Origin: Chitinophaga silvatica
Lineage (GTDB): Bacteria > Bacteroidota > Bacteroidia > Chitinophagales > Chitinophagaceae
Length of the DNA stretch: 64,000 nucleotides
Reading direction: 5' to 3'
NCBI RefSeq assembly: GCF_003419895.1
Contig: NZ_QPMM01000002.1
Coordinates: 124,001 to 188,000 of the forward strand
The position numbers and the translations under genes are program-made. The notes beneath the pieces were generated by a model that was given only the letters and a program-made list of their open reading frames with translations, was not told where the DNA came from and searched no databases. Of this stretch, positions 1-9,429 are shown one piece after another. How positions within the stretch are numbered: the stretch's first letter is position 1; the number at the start of each line of letters is the position of its first letter.

Positions 1-1134
1 GAAATAGTGGTTTCAGAACATCTATTACCTGATCCGAAGGATTGGCAGTTTCACCTCGATTTATGGCAAAGTCCGGATGCGATAGCGCGAATTCATCGGG
101 TAAAGCCATGGTCTGATGAGCATTTTAAGGCTATGAAACCTTATATGCAAATGCTGGCAAATGCAGGACAGAAAGTAATTACAACCGCTATTATCTACGA
201 TCCCTGGAATGGTCAGACACAGGATATTTACGGCTCCACAGTTAAATGGACCAAAAAGAAGGATGGAAGCTGGAAATACGATTATACGGTTTTCGATAAG
301 TGGGTGCAGTTCATGATGAATCTGGGTATAAAAAAGGAAATCAATTGTTACAGTATGATTCCGTGGAATCTTAAGTTTTATTACTATGATGAAGCACTGG
401 CTAAAGATACCTTTATAGTTGCCAAACCTGGAACTAAAGAATATACTTCGCATTGGGAACCGATGTTAAAAGATTTTGCTGCTCACCTGAAAGCTAAAGG
501 TTGGTTTAATATTGCAACTATTGCGATGGATGAAAGACCAATGGATGCAATGCAGGAGGCAATTAAGGTAGCAAGAAGTGCAGATAAGGACTATAGACTA
601 TCACTGGCAGGCAGTTATCATGCTCCGCTGGCATATGAGCTATATGATTATTGTATTGCATCAGCAGAAACATATCCTGCGGATGTATTAAAGAACAGGG
701 TAGAGAAAGGATTACCCACTACCTTCTATACTTATTGTGCAGAAGATTATCCGAATACTTTTTCATTCTCCCCGCCCGGAGAATCGGCCTTTATGGGTTG
801 GTATGCTGCAAATAAAGGTTATAATGGATATCTGAGATGGGCATATAATAGCTGGGTGCCTGATCCGCTGAGAGACTCACGTTTCCGGAGCTGGGCGGCC
901 GGGGATACCTATTTCGTTTATCCAGGTCCGAGATCTTCAGTACGTTTTGAAAAAATTGTAGAAGGGGTACAAGCTTATGAAAAGATCAGGATCCTGAGAG
1001 CTTTGTTGAAGAATAATTCTGGAGCGCTGGCGAAGATTGATGAAATTCTTAAAATGTTTGAAATAAGAGATCTGAAATCTAAGCCGGCAGCTGAAATACT
1101 GGCAAAGGCAAATAAGGAATTGAGTGAATTATAA
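1..1134 (+). CDS. GH123-like (DUF4091) glycoside hydrolase, 3' part
   Basis: The reading frame is open to the left edge, so the gene begins outside the window; 377 codons are visible before the TAA. The visible part resembles the catalytic TIM-barrel of the glycoside hydrolase 123/DUF4091 family, whose characterised members remove beta-N-acetylgalactosamine from glycans. The clearest motif is AMDERP, with an Asp-Glu pair at 529-534 that matches the substrate-assisted catalytic pair of GH123. Aromatic stretches (WYAANKGYNGYLRWAYNSW) fit the C-terminal half of the barrel. The N-terminal beta-sandwich and any signal peptide are not visible. The gene ends at a bidirectional terminator shared with ftsZ. 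Family assignment is from motif and overall look; substrate is inferred only. Confidence 0.75.
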   Translation, partial: EIVVSEHLLPDPKDWQFHLDLWQSPDAIARIHRVKPWSDEHFKAMKPYMQMLANAGQKVITTAIIYDPWNGQTQDIYGSTVKWTKKKDGSWKYDYTVFDKWVQFMMNLGIKKEINCYSMIPWNLKFYYYDEALAKDTFIVAKPGTKEYTSHWEPMLKDFAAHLKAKGWFNIATIAMDERPMDAMQEAIKVARSADKDYRLSLAGSYHAPLAYELYDYCIASAETYPADVLKNRVEKGLPTTFYTYCAEDYPNTFSFSPPGESAFMGWYAANKGYNGYLRWAYNSWVPDPLRDSRFRSWAAGDTYFVYPGPRSSVRFEKIVEGVQAYEKIRILRALLKNNSGALAKIDEILKMFEIRDLKSKPAAEILAKANKELSEL

Positions 1135-1151
1135 GAGATTGCAGATAGCAT

Positions 1152-1187
1152 AAAAAAATCCTCCAGGGAACTGGAGGATTTTTTTTT
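1152..1187. terminator. Bidirectional terminator between the GH123-like gene and ftsZ
   Basis: An 8-bp stem (1159-1166 with 1171-1178, TCCTCCAG/CTGGAGGA) has a 4-nt loop. It is flanked by an A-run on the left and a T-run of nine on the right, so it can terminate transcription from both convergent genes. Confidence 0.85.
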
Positions 1188-1219
1188 AACACAACTAAAA
1201 AACAATCAAATATCGTTCA

Positions 1220-3013
1220 TCAATCGGGCTTTTTCCCATCTAAAAAGGTATTGATAGTATTGATTTCAGGGTGATAATTCTGGCCCTGATCACCAACAGT
1301 ATAATTTGAATAGAATTGTTCTGCAGAACCTGCACCGTTTTCCAGGTTTACATTCCTACGTAGGTAAGCAGGAACATTTTCCAGTTCAGCGTTATTTTCC
1401 ATGTTCTTTACATTGAAGCTGATGCTACGTAACTTGGCAACTCTTTCTGCTTGTTTACGTTTTTGTTCTTCCAGATCTTCATATGCCTGGTGCATTGGAA
1501 CCTCTGGAGGAGCAGGTGGAGTATTTATGTTATTTTCTTCTTCTTCTTTAAATACCATTTTCATTTCGGGAGCAGGAGTAGATCCTGGTTCCACATAAAT
1601 GTGTGCTGGCCTGTTCAGGTATCCACCAGAAGCGCTACCAGTTTGAGGCTGAATAACGTTTATATTCTGCTGTGGAATACTTTGAGTTGCCGGATGTTGA
1701 TAAACCGGTTGTTGAATCGGTTGAGAGTACATCTGCGGCTGTTGTGGTGTCGGATCAGGAGATGGAGTTGGTTGAGCAGGAGGTACCTGTTGCACATTCA
1801 GCACATAATTCTGGCGTGAAGGTGCAATTGGCATCTGTTGCTGCGGTTGATTGAAAGAAGTTTCAGGATGTACAGTGGTAGGTTCCATTAATCTCGGAGC
1901 CATAATATCCTGTGATTCCTGGAATAATACGCCTTGAGATTGTTGTACATTCATTTTCTTTTCATCACCATCTTTACCTAATTGCATTACAATTTTAGGT
2001 TCAACTTTTTCCTGATTGGAAGGAGTTGATTTATATTGAGTAATAGGTTTTTGTTCGAAACCTGTAGCAATAATGGTAACACTTAATTGGCGATCGAGGG
2101 TAGTGTCGTAACCCACACCAAGGATAATATCGCAATCATCACCAGCCTGGCTTTGGACATAAGCCTGGATGATATCCATTTCATCGAGGGTGTGTTCGAA
2201 TTCACCTTCAGAAGAAGAGATATTGATAAGAATCCATTTAGCGCCGCGGATATCGTTATCATTCAGCAATGGAGAAGACAATGCATCTTCGATTGCGGTT
2301 TGAGCACGGTTTTCACCTTCAGCAAGAGCAGAACCGAGAATAGCCACACCACCATCGCGCATAACCGTACAAACGTCCGCAAAATCGACGTTGATCTGGC
2401 CGGTGGAGTTGATTACATCGGTAATACATTTAGCTGCGGTAGCTAAAACGTTATCAGCTTTTTCGAATGCAGCCTTGAATTTAAGGTCACCGAATTTCTG
2501 ACGTAATTTATCATTAGAGATGATCAGAAGAGTATCAACATAATCTTTTAATCTGTTAATACCTTCATCTGCCTGAAGCATCCGTTTTTTTCCTTCGTAA
2601 GAAAATGGGGTGGTAACAATGCCTACAGTAAGAATACCCAGCTCTTTACAAATACGTGCAATGATAGGTGCGCCACCGGTACCGGTACCACCTCCCATGC
2701 CTGCCGTAATGAAGGCCATTTTGGTATTAACCTCTAATATTTTTTTGATTTCTTCAAAGGACTCTTCTGTAGCCTGCTTTCCTATTTCAGGATTTGCACC
2801 GGCTCCAAGCCCTTGAGTAAGATGGGGGCCCAACTGTATTTTGTTGGGAACGGGGCTGTTAGCAATAGCTTGAGCATCGGTATTGCAAATAATGAAATTT
2901 ACCCCTTCAATGCGTTGGCTATACATATGATTCACAGCGTTGCTACCACCGCCACCAATACCGATGACTTTGATGATAGAAGACTTTTCCTTAGGGAGAT
3001 CAAAATGTATCAT
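1220..3013 (-). CDS. ftsZ: Cell division protein FtsZ
   Basis: Tubulin-like GTPase that polymerises into the Z-ring at midcell. The N-terminal GTPase domain has GGGGSNAVN at about residues 19-27, the tubulin signature GGGTGTGG at 107-114 and the T7 loop NVDFADV at 208-214, so it should bind and hydrolyse GTP. At 597 aa it is much longer than E. coli FtsZ (383 aa); the extra length is a Gln/Pro-rich linker of roughly 200 residues. Near the C-terminus is VPAYLRRNV, typical of Bacteroidetes FtsZ and the likely docking peptide. It is the last gene of the dcw operon, 161 bp after ftsA, and that gap may hold its own promoter or leader. Confidence 0.97.
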   Translation of the reverse strand: MIHFDLPKEKSSIIKVIGIGGGGSNAVNHMYSQRIEGVNFIICNTDAQAIANSPVPNKIQLGPHLTQGLGAGANPEIGKQATEESFEEIKKILEVNTKMAFITAGMGGGTGTGGAPIIARICKELGILTVGIVTTPFSYEGKKRMLQADEGINRLKDYVDTLLIISNDKLRQKFGDLKFKAAFEKADNVLATAAKCITDVINSTGQINVDFADVCTVMRDGGVAILGSALAEGENRAQTAIEDALSSPLLNDNDIRGAKWILINISSSEGEFEHTLDEMDIIQAYVQSQAGDDCDIILGVGYDTTLDRQLSVTIIATGFEQKPITQYKSTPSNQEKVEPKIVMQLGKDGDEKKMNVQQSQGVLFQESQDIMAPRLMEPTTVHPETSFNQPQQQMPIAPSRQNYVLNVQQVPPAQPTPSPDPTPQQPQMYSQPIQQPVYQHPATQSIPQQNINVIQPQTGSASGGYLNRPAHIYVEPGSTPAPEMKMVFKEEEENNINTPPAPPEVPMHQAYEDLEEQKRKQAERVAKLRSISFNVKNMENNAELENVPAYLRRNVNLENGAGSAEQFYSNYTVGDQGQNYHPEINTINTFLDGKKPD

Positions 3014-3043
3014 GACTCTATACTTTTATGGGTTAGTACGAAT

Positions 3044-3114
3044 AATTAATAATGAACTATGGTGCGTAGGTGCTATTCTATTACTATGGTACTTTAGTCC
3101 TTTCATTATTAATT
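3044..3114. repeat. 12-bp perfect inverted repeat in the ftsA-ftsZ gap
   Basis: AATTAATAATGA at 3044-3055 is exactly inverted at 3103-3114, with 47 nt between. The repeat lies in the 161-bp leader before ftsZ and could fold in the mRNA or bracket a regulatory site. The arms are AT-rich, so chance is possible. Confidence 0.45.
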
Positions 3115-3174
3115 AGTGTGCTTTAGTTCTTAATTATAAAACGTTTCGTTTTTGCAACAATTGCGCCATTTCCG

Positions 3175-4578
3175 TTAAAGTTTTGCATCTTCTTCTTCTG
3201 TAAACATATCAATGATCTTAGTTTTCATTTTATCTAAGAAATTTTTAAGGGATGCATTCCTTTCTTTTGCTTTACGGTCCTGTATTTCCTGGGAACTTGG
3301 ACTATTTTCTTCTATCCATTCTTCTTGCGGAGCAACAGTTTGTGAAGCTTGTTCTTTTGCGAAATAGCTTGTATTAATTTTTACATAGTTCTCTTCCAGC
3401 GCTTTCCGATCATTTTCGAAGTCGTTATACCCTTTCAATATCAGGCCAACACAAGTTGCGTACATTGGTTTGGTTAATTCTTCGATATGCCCGCTCGCCA
3501 GGTGCTCATTGGGGAATCCTATACGTGCACTTGCACCGGTGGTATATTCTGTCAGCTGTATCAGGTGCTTTAATTGAGATCCTCCACCAGTAAGGATAAT
3601 ACCACCATTCAGCATTTTGTTGTCCATTCCAATTTGCTTCAGATGATACACCACAAAGTCGAGGATTTCGCTCATGCGTGCTTGTATAATATGGGCCAGA
3701 TTCTTCACTGAAATTTCTTTGGGGCTCTGGCCTCTTAATCCTGGTATTGTTATATATGCGTTACTTTTGGCTTCATCTGCAAGTGCATAACCGAATTGCA
3801 CTTTCATTTGTTCGGCTTGTGTTTTGAGTACACCCAAGCCGTTTTTAATATCATTGGTGATATTTTCACCACCATAAGGAATGACAGCAGTATGTTTCAG
3901 AATACCTTCATAGAATACCGCCAGATCTGTTGTACCACCTCCGATATCAACAATGGCAACACCTGCCTCAAAATCCATGTCACACATTACAGCAGCAGCG
4001 GAAGCTAATGGTTGTAATACCAGATCGCGTATTTTCAAACCAGATTTCTCCACACTACGGTTAATATTTCTGATGGCGTTTTTATCGCCGGTAATGATAT
4101 GAAAGTTTGCCCCTACCTTCACGCCAGACATTCCGATTGGGTAGGTGATATTTTGCAGACTATCTACAATGTATTGTTGAGGGATCACATCAATGATCTG
4201 ATCACTTGCAGGAATAACTGTTTTATACTGATCGTTGATCAGTTGGTCAATATCTTTTTGGGATATCTCAGCATCAGTGTCGTTGCGTACGATATCTCCA
4301 CGGGTTTGCAAACTTTTAATATGATGGCCTGCGATGCCAACATAAACTTCATTAATTTCCAGGTTGGGGTTGGACGCATAACAATTCTCGAGTGCTTGCC
4401 TGATAGCTTTAATAGTTTGATCTATGTTCAGCACCATTCCGTGCTGCACACCAAACGACGTAGCTTTACCGAATCCCAGGATTTCCAGTTTCCCGTATTC
4501 ATTCTTCCTTCCTGCTATGGCAGCAATCTTCGTAGTACCAATGTCGAGTCCTACAATGATGGGAGCTTCCTGATTCAT
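3175..4578 (-). CDS. ftsA: Cell division protein FtsA
   Basis: Actin-like ATPase that tethers FtsZ to the membrane and recruits later division proteins. The actin fold is visible as VGLDIGTTK near residue 9, VDIGGGTTD near 210 and LTGGGSQ near 330. The length (467 aa) is slightly above E. coli FtsA (420 aa), with an acidic, low-complexity stretch before the end. The last ~30 residues (LKNFLDKMKTKIIDMF) can form an amphipathic helix, the usual membrane-targeting element. The ATG overlaps the ftsQ TGA by 4 nt (ATGA), which suggests translational coupling. Confidence 0.96.
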   Translation of the reverse strand: MNQEAPIIVGLDIGTTKIAAIAGRKNEYGKLEILGFGKATSFGVQHGMVLNIDQTIKAIRQALENCYASNPNLEINEVYVGIAGHHIKSLQTRGDIVRNDTDAEISQKDIDQLINDQYKTVIPASDQIIDVIPQQYIVDSLQNITYPIGMSGVKVGANFHIITGDKNAIRNINRSVEKSGLKIRDLVLQPLASAAAVMCDMDFEAGVAIVDIGGGTTDLAVFYEGILKHTAVIPYGGENITNDIKNGLGVLKTQAEQMKVQFGYALADEAKSNAYITIPGLRGQSPKEISVKNLAHIIQARMSEILDFVVYHLKQIGMDNKMLNGGIILTGGGSQLKHLIQLTEYTTGASARIGFPNEHLASGHIEELTKPMYATCVGLILKGYNDFENDRKALEENYVKINTSYFAKEQASQTVAPQEEWIEENSPSSQEIQDRKAKERNASLKNFLDKMKTKIIDMFTEEEDAKL

Positions 4579-5672
4579 GGCGTTTTTTGTTTTTTTGATG
4601 TGTTAACAGATTTATTCCCTGGTTTATACACTGCCTTGGGCTGTTGTTTGGCTGGCGCTTTCTCTTTTGCTTTCACTTCTTTTGCAGGTTGCGCTTTTGC
4701 CTTTGGTTTTGCGGCTTCCACTTTTTCTTTTGGAGGTGCCGCTGGTTTTGGTGCAGGAGCTACAATCGGATTTGTTGATGCCGTTGCTGCTTCTGCTGGT
4801 GCCTCATCGTCTTCATCTGAAATAGGTCGTTCGTCTTTTGCAGGTAGTTCTATACTATCTTTAGTCAGAACTGGCTGCAAAGGTGCAACTCCTTCTTTTC
4901 TAGTGCAAACCACCTCATTTTCAAACGCAATGTTGATGCGACTATATTTGTTCCAACCTACCTTATTTAACCCTTCTTTATAGAAGGCAAGTAGCTTGTT
5001 GAATTTTTTTTCGATATCTATTCCGTCTCCAAATACAATCACCTGGTCACCGAGTTTGGGAATAAATTCAAATTTACGGTCTGGTGTTATCATCAACTGT
5101 TCTACCTGTGCCATCCAGAATGGATCTTTACCAATGAATGACCCCATTTCCACGATTTGCATACTAAGCAAACTATCTGATTGCTGCAGTTTTGCTGCAT
5201 CAGTAGGGAAGCCTGTAAACACGGGTACTCTAGCTGCATAACGACTAGATACAGGAATATGTTCTCCGGTGATATCCAGATAATAACTATTTCCTGAAAA
5301 AGTAAAAATCCTTGCCACTGGTTCCCGCTGTTCTACCTTAATATTCAGGTTATGTCCATTATCGATGTAGATCTCTGAGTTTTTTACCCAGGCTTCTTTA
5401 TCTACAATAGCTTCCAGCTTCCTGATATCAATTGTACTGATTCGTTTTCCTATTGGGTTCAATGCTTTGTCTTTAGTTATTAAAGCTTTGATATCTTTCG
5501 ATCCAATAAAAAAATTATCGTCGGCACCTTGAAATTTTACAACAATATTTTTGCATTTACCTGCATCCTTATCCTGGATTGCAGCCACCAGCAACACTAC
5601 AAAGCCTATTACCCCTACGGCCCAGAGGCCTATAGTAGCAACACGTTTTAATATGTTGGTGGTTTTGCTCAT
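4575..5672 (-). CDS. ftsQ: Cell division protein FtsQ/DivIB
   Basis: Bitopic membrane protein that links FtsA/FtsK to the FtsB-FtsL and FtsW-FtsI septal synthase complex. One membrane segment is visible at about residues 11-31, followed by a periplasmic POTRA-like and beta domain to about residue 270. The last ~90 residues are a low-complexity Ala/Lys/Pro tail. Sequence identity of FtsQ across phyla is low, so the call rests partly on position between murC and ftsA. It ends in a 4-nt overlap with ftsA and follows murC by 3 nt. Confidence 0.88.
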   Translation of the reverse strand: MSKTTNILKRVATIGLWAVGVIGFVVLLVAAIQDKDAGKCKNIVVKFQGADDNFFIGSKDIKALITKDKALNPIGKRISTIDIRKLEAIVDKEAWVKNSEIYIDNGHNLNIKVEQREPVARIFTFSGNSYYLDITGEHIPVSSRYAARVPVFTGFPTDAAKLQQSDSLLSMQIVEMGSFIGKDPFWMAQVEQLMITPDRKFEFIPKLGDQVIVFGDGIDIEKKFNKLLAFYKEGLNKVGWNKYSRINIAFENEVVCTRKEGVAPLQPVLTKDSIELPAKDERPISDEDDEAPAEAATASTNPIVAPAPKPAAPPKEKVEAAKPKAKAQPAKEVKAKEKAPAKQQPKAVYKPGNKSVNTSKKQKTP

Positions 5673-5675
5673 TTT

Positions 5676-7040
5676 TTACTTTTTATTATTTTGAAGCAAG
5701 GCGGCAATCGGATCTTTTAACTGATCAATATCACCTGCTCCTGCTGTTATGAGTAATGGAGTTTCCTGCGTTTGCAGGTATTCCAGTACTTTATCTTTTG
5801 GTACAATCGTTACCGGTACTTTTATTTTTGATGCGATCATTTCACTGCTTACACCTTCGATTGGTAATTCACGAGCCGGGTAAATGGGAAGTAATATTAC
5901 TTCGTCGGCCAGTGAGAGGCTTTCGGCAAAGCCGTCTGCCAGGTCGCGGGTTCTGGTAAAAAGGTGTGGTTGAAAAATAACTGTAGCCTTTTTGCCGGGG
6001 AACAGTGCTTTTGCACTATTGATCAAAGCCCGTAATTCTTCAGGATGGTGTGCATAATCATCCACATACACCTGGTCATCACTTTTTACAGCATATTCAA
6101 ATCGGCGTTTGATGCCTTTGAATGTGCTAACAGCAGCTTTGATTTTATCGCTATCGATACCTAGAATTTGTGCTACGGAAATTGCAGCTATTGCATTTTC
6201 TACGTTATGCATTCCTCCCAGATGTAGCTCCACATTCTCTATTCTTTTGCCTGGTAACACTACATCGAATACATAACCTCCATTGTTCATGCGTATATTT
6301 TCGGCATAGGCGTTGGCAACATCGTTTTGCAAACTGTATAGCAATTTGTTAGGTGCTGCAAGCTCGTTATTGCGATGCAGGCCGAACTTAGCAATCAGCG
6401 TGCCATTAGGCTTAATATTATGGGTATACTGAATAAATGCTTCTTCCATTGCCTCCGGAGTACCGTAAATATCGAGGTGATCTGCATCCATGGCAGTTAA
6501 TACGGCAATATCCGGACTTAATTTCAGGAAAGACCTGTCGTATTCATCTGCTTCTATTACAGCAACACCCTTCTCACTGCTCCAGAAATTTTTATGGTAG
6601 TTGACACTGATTCCACCTAAAAATGCATTACATCCATATCCACTATCTGTAAGTATATACGCAATCATTGTGGAAACGGTTGTCTTACCATGAGTTCCTG
6701 CTACCGTAATAGCAAAAAGTGACCGGGTAATTTCCTGCAAAACATCACTGCGCTTAACCACTTCGTAACCATTTTCCCTGAACCATTTCAGTTCTGAATG
6801 CGTAGCAGGGATTGCTGGCGTATATACTATCAGGTTAGCTTCTTTATCTGCCAATTCAATATCATCTGTATAATGGATCTTCATTCCCTCCTCTTCCAGT
6901 TGCCTGGTCAATGGGGTTGCTGTTCGGTCGTAACCACTCACCGCAATTTTCTTTTCGTTAAAGAAGCGGGCAATAGCACTCATTCCGATACCACCGATAC
7001 CGATGAAATAAACTCTTTTTATGTTATTCAGATCCATCAT
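5676..7040 (-). CDS. murC: UDP-N-acetylmuramate--L-alanine ligase MurC
   Basis: Cytoplasmic Mur ligase that adds the first residue, L-Ala, to UDP-MurNAc using ATP. The Rossmann motif GIGGIGMSAIA lies at about residues 14-24 and the ATP-binding loop GTHGKTT at 115-121. YVDDYAHHPEE near residue 325 is typical of MurC. Length 454 aa is normal. The gene sits 17 bp after murG and 3 bp before ftsQ. Confidence 0.97.
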   Translation of the reverse strand: MMDLNNIKRVYFIGIGGIGMSAIARFFNEKKIAVSGYDRTATPLTRQLEEEGMKIHYTDDIELADKEANLIVYTPAIPATHSELKWFRENGYEVVKRSDVLQEITRSLFAITVAGTHGKTTVSTMIAYILTDSGYGCNAFLGGISVNYHKNFWSSEKGVAVIEADEYDRSFLKLSPDIAVLTAMDADHLDIYGTPEAMEEAFIQYTHNIKPNGTLIAKFGLHRNNELAAPNKLLYSLQNDVANAYAENIRMNNGGYVFDVVLPGKRIENVELHLGGMHNVENAIAAISVAQILGIDSDKIKAAVSTFKGIKRRFEYAVKSDDQVYVDDYAHHPEELRALINSAKALFPGKKATVIFQPHLFTRTRDLADGFAESLSLADEVILLPIYPARELPIEGVSSEMIASKIKVPVTIVPKDKVLEYLQTQETPLLITAGAGDIDQLKDPIAALLQNNKK

Positions 7041-7057
7041 TTTTTATTCACTATCGC

Positions 7058-8152
7058 TTATTTAATAAGCTCTAACACTTGCCTGGCAATCACTTCATCA
7101 GCATTAGGATTACCAAGTTTGCCTATATTGTTTTCTAGTTGTTCCATCAATGCCTTATTCTGTAACAGGCTAAACAGGGTAGTACCCAATTGAGCTTCAA
7201 CTTCGGCATCTTTAATGATCAGGCCAGCTTTTTTGTTAACCAGGTTCATTGCATTTGAAGTCTGATGATCTTCTGCTGCAAACGGATAAGGAACAAAAAT
7301 CACTGGTTTCTTCACTACACAAAGTTCTGCAATGGCCAGCGCTCCGGCTCTTGACAGTACCACATCTGCTGCTTTGTAAGCTGCATCCATAGTATTGATG
7401 AAATCATATACTTTGATATGTTCACTATACGGAGCGGCTGCCTGAACTGCAGTTTCGTAATATGGTTTACCGGTTTGCCAGATCAGCTGTATATTTTTTT
7501 CAGCAAAAGATTTCAGTAATGGGGCTAATCCTTCATTAATTGATTTAGCTCCTAAACTTCCTCCTACTGCAAATACAGTTTGAACTCCCTGTTTTAACCC
7601 AAATTGCTTCAGTGCTTCTTCACGGGTGATAGCCGATTGCGAAATATTACTTCTAACCGGATTACCAGTCATTACCAGCTTATCTGCGGGAAAAAACTTT
7701 TCCATTCCATCGTAAGCCACACAAATTTTAGCTGCTTTTTTTCCCAATATCATATTGGTTTTACCAGCAAAGGAGTTTTGCTCCTGAATTAATGTGGGTA
7801 TTCCATTCTTCTGCGCCCTGTTCAAAACCGGGAAGCTGGCATAACCACCAACGCCGATTGCAACATCCGGATTAAAACGTTTAAGAATGGATTTAGCCTG
7901 ACCTAAGCTTTTCAGAATTTTAAAAGGCAGCAATATATTTTTAAAGATATTGCTACGATTGAATCCTGTTATTTCCAATCCTTCTATCGGGTAACCTGCT
8001 TGTGGCACTTTTTCCATTTCCATCTTTCCCTTAGCGCCCACAAACAGAATATCTATATCTGGTTGTATTTTTTTCAAAGCATTGGCAATCGCAATTGCAG
8101 GGAAGATGTGACCTCCCGTTCCTCCACCTGCTATTATCACTTTGCGTTGCAT
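7058..8152 (-). CDS. murG: Undecaprenyl-PP-MurNAc-pentapeptide GlcNAc transferase MurG
   Basis: Peripheral inner-membrane GT28 glycosyltransferase that adds GlcNAc to lipid I to give lipid II. The N-terminal GGGTGGHIFPA loop (about residues 9-19) and a second glycine-rich segment GGSLGAKSINE are the two MurG G-loops. SRAGALAIAEL and PYPFAAEDHQT form the UDP-GlcNAc site. Length 364 aa is normal. It lies between ftsW and murC in the usual dcw order. Confidence 0.97.
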   Translation of the reverse strand: MQRKVIIAGGGTGGHIFPAIAIANALKKIQPDIDILFVGAKGKMEMEKVPQAGYPIEGLEITGFNRSNIFKNILLPFKILKSLGQAKSILKRFNPDVAIGVGGYASFPVLNRAQKNGIPTLIQEQNSFAGKTNMILGKKAAKICVAYDGMEKFFPADKLVMTGNPVRSNISQSAITREEALKQFGLKQGVQTVFAVGGSLGAKSINEGLAPLLKSFAEKNIQLIWQTGKPYYETAVQAAAPYSEHIKVYDFINTMDAAYKAADVVLSRAGALAIAELCVVKKPVIFVPYPFAAEDHQTSNAMNLVNKKAGLIIKDAEVEAQLGTTLFSLLQNKALMEQLENNIGKLGNPNADEVIARQVLELIK

Positions 8153-8192
8153 ATCTGTTTCTTCTATTCTTTTAGTTTGATCGTTATATTTA

Positions 8193-9389
8193 TTATGCTA
8201 CTGCAGCATTTTCTGTATTTGCAATAACTTTTTCCAATCGTTCTTTTTCTGCACGTTTACCTTCCATTTCTTCCACATTCCTTGAAACGCTCAGGATAAT
8301 TCCAATTGCCATACTGGTAAACAATACGGAGGAACCTCCCATACTCACTAACGGTAGTGTTACTCCGGTTACCGGAAATAACTGAACATTTACTGCCATA
8401 TTTGTTAGTGCCTGTATCACCAATGTAACACTGAGCCCAACTGCCAGGAATGCTCCAAAAGCGTATGGACAACGCCGGTAGATTCTGATACTTCTCAACA
8501 ACAATATTAGATAAGCTGCCAGGATCAGGAATGCGCCGAACATGCCATATTCTTCTATAATCGTTGCGTAGATATAATCGGAATAGGCATGCGGTAAAAA
8601 GTTACGTTGAGTACTATTACCGGGGCCTTTACCTAAAAAGCCTCCACCTGCAATTGCGATGTTGGCTTGCTGAACCTGATAGGGTGTTTCTGTATGATCG
8701 CCATGCAGAAAATTATCGATACGTTTTTCCCAGGTCTTAGTACGCATTTCAAGCCCGGTTACTTTAGCTACAAGAAATAGTAAAGCAACCATAACTACTC
8801 CGGCTGCAATCATTGATGCGAGGAACCTGATTGGTACCCTGCCAATAAAGCAGAGAATCATACAACTGGCGCCAAGCAACAATGCCGTACTCATATTGGC
8901 AGGCATGATCAGAAAACATATAAGTACAACGGGTGCAATAATAGGTAGGAAACCTTTCTTGAAATCGTTAATTAAATGTTGCCTTCTCGATAATTGTCTG
9001 CTTACATACATGAAGATGGCTAGTTTTCCCACATCTGATGTCTGAAAGGTCAGGTTAATTATCGGAAGCCTGATCCATCTGCTGGCTTCATTGATATTTG
9101 ATCCGAATGCCAATGTATACATCAACAAGGGAATCGATAATAAAAAGCCTATTTGAGCTACTCTTGAATAAATAGTATAATTTACCCGATGAGCAAAATA
9201 GATGATTACCAGACCCATTACCAACACAGAGAGTTGTTTGAGCAGGTAATATTCAGTATGCCCACCTCTTTCACGATAAGCTAAAGAGCCGGTTGCACTA
9301 TAAACGGCAAGCAGGCTTACCAGCGATAGAAATAATACTATCGTCCAGATTACCTTATCTCCTTTTGTTTTATAGAGCAGTTCTGTCAT
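8193..9389 (-). CDS. ftsW: SEDS peptidoglycan glycosyltransferase FtsW
   Basis: Polytopic inner-membrane protein of the SEDS family that polymerises lipid II at the septum with the class B PBP. About ten hydrophobic segments are visible across 398 aa. The conserved loop region IAIAGGGFLGKGPGNSTQRNFLPHAYSDYIYATIIEEYG is present in order (GKGPGNS, LPHAYSDYI, EEYG), and the C-terminal GVTLPLVSMGGSS is typical of FtsW/RodA. A Lys/Glu-rich cytoplasmic tail follows the last membrane segment. Position between murD and murG favours FtsW over RodA. Confidence 0.95.
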   Translation of the reverse strand: MTELLYKTKGDKVIWTIVLFLSLVSLLAVYSATGSLAYRERGGHTEYYLLKQLSVLVMGLVIIYFAHRVNYTIYSRVAQIGFLLSIPLLMYTLAFGSNINEASRWIRLPIINLTFQTSDVGKLAIFMYVSRQLSRRQHLINDFKKGFLPIIAPVVLICFLIMPANMSTALLLGASCMILCFIGRVPIRFLASMIAAGVVMVALLFLVAKVTGLEMRTKTWEKRIDNFLHGDHTETPYQVQQANIAIAGGGFLGKGPGNSTQRNFLPHAYSDYIYATIIEEYGMFGAFLILAAYLILLLRSIRIYRRCPYAFGAFLAVGLSVTLVIQALTNMAVNVQLFPVTGVTLPLVSMGGSSVLFTSMAIGIILSVSRNVEEMEGKRAEKERLEKVIANTENAAVA

Positions 9390-9429
9390 ACTTTTTTGAT
9401 TTATGATTTATTCAGCACCCCAATCTTTG

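Noticed and set aside
1451..1819. A 122-codon plus-strand frame opposite ftsZ
   Set aside because: It is antisense to the Gln/Pro linker of FtsZ and has a biased composition explained by that linker.
4099..4983. A 294-codon open frame on the plus strand opposite ftsA and ftsQ
   Set aside because: It spans two well-supported genes on the other strand, and its Phe/Ala/Ser-rich part is simply the complement of the Ala/Lys-rich FtsQ tail.
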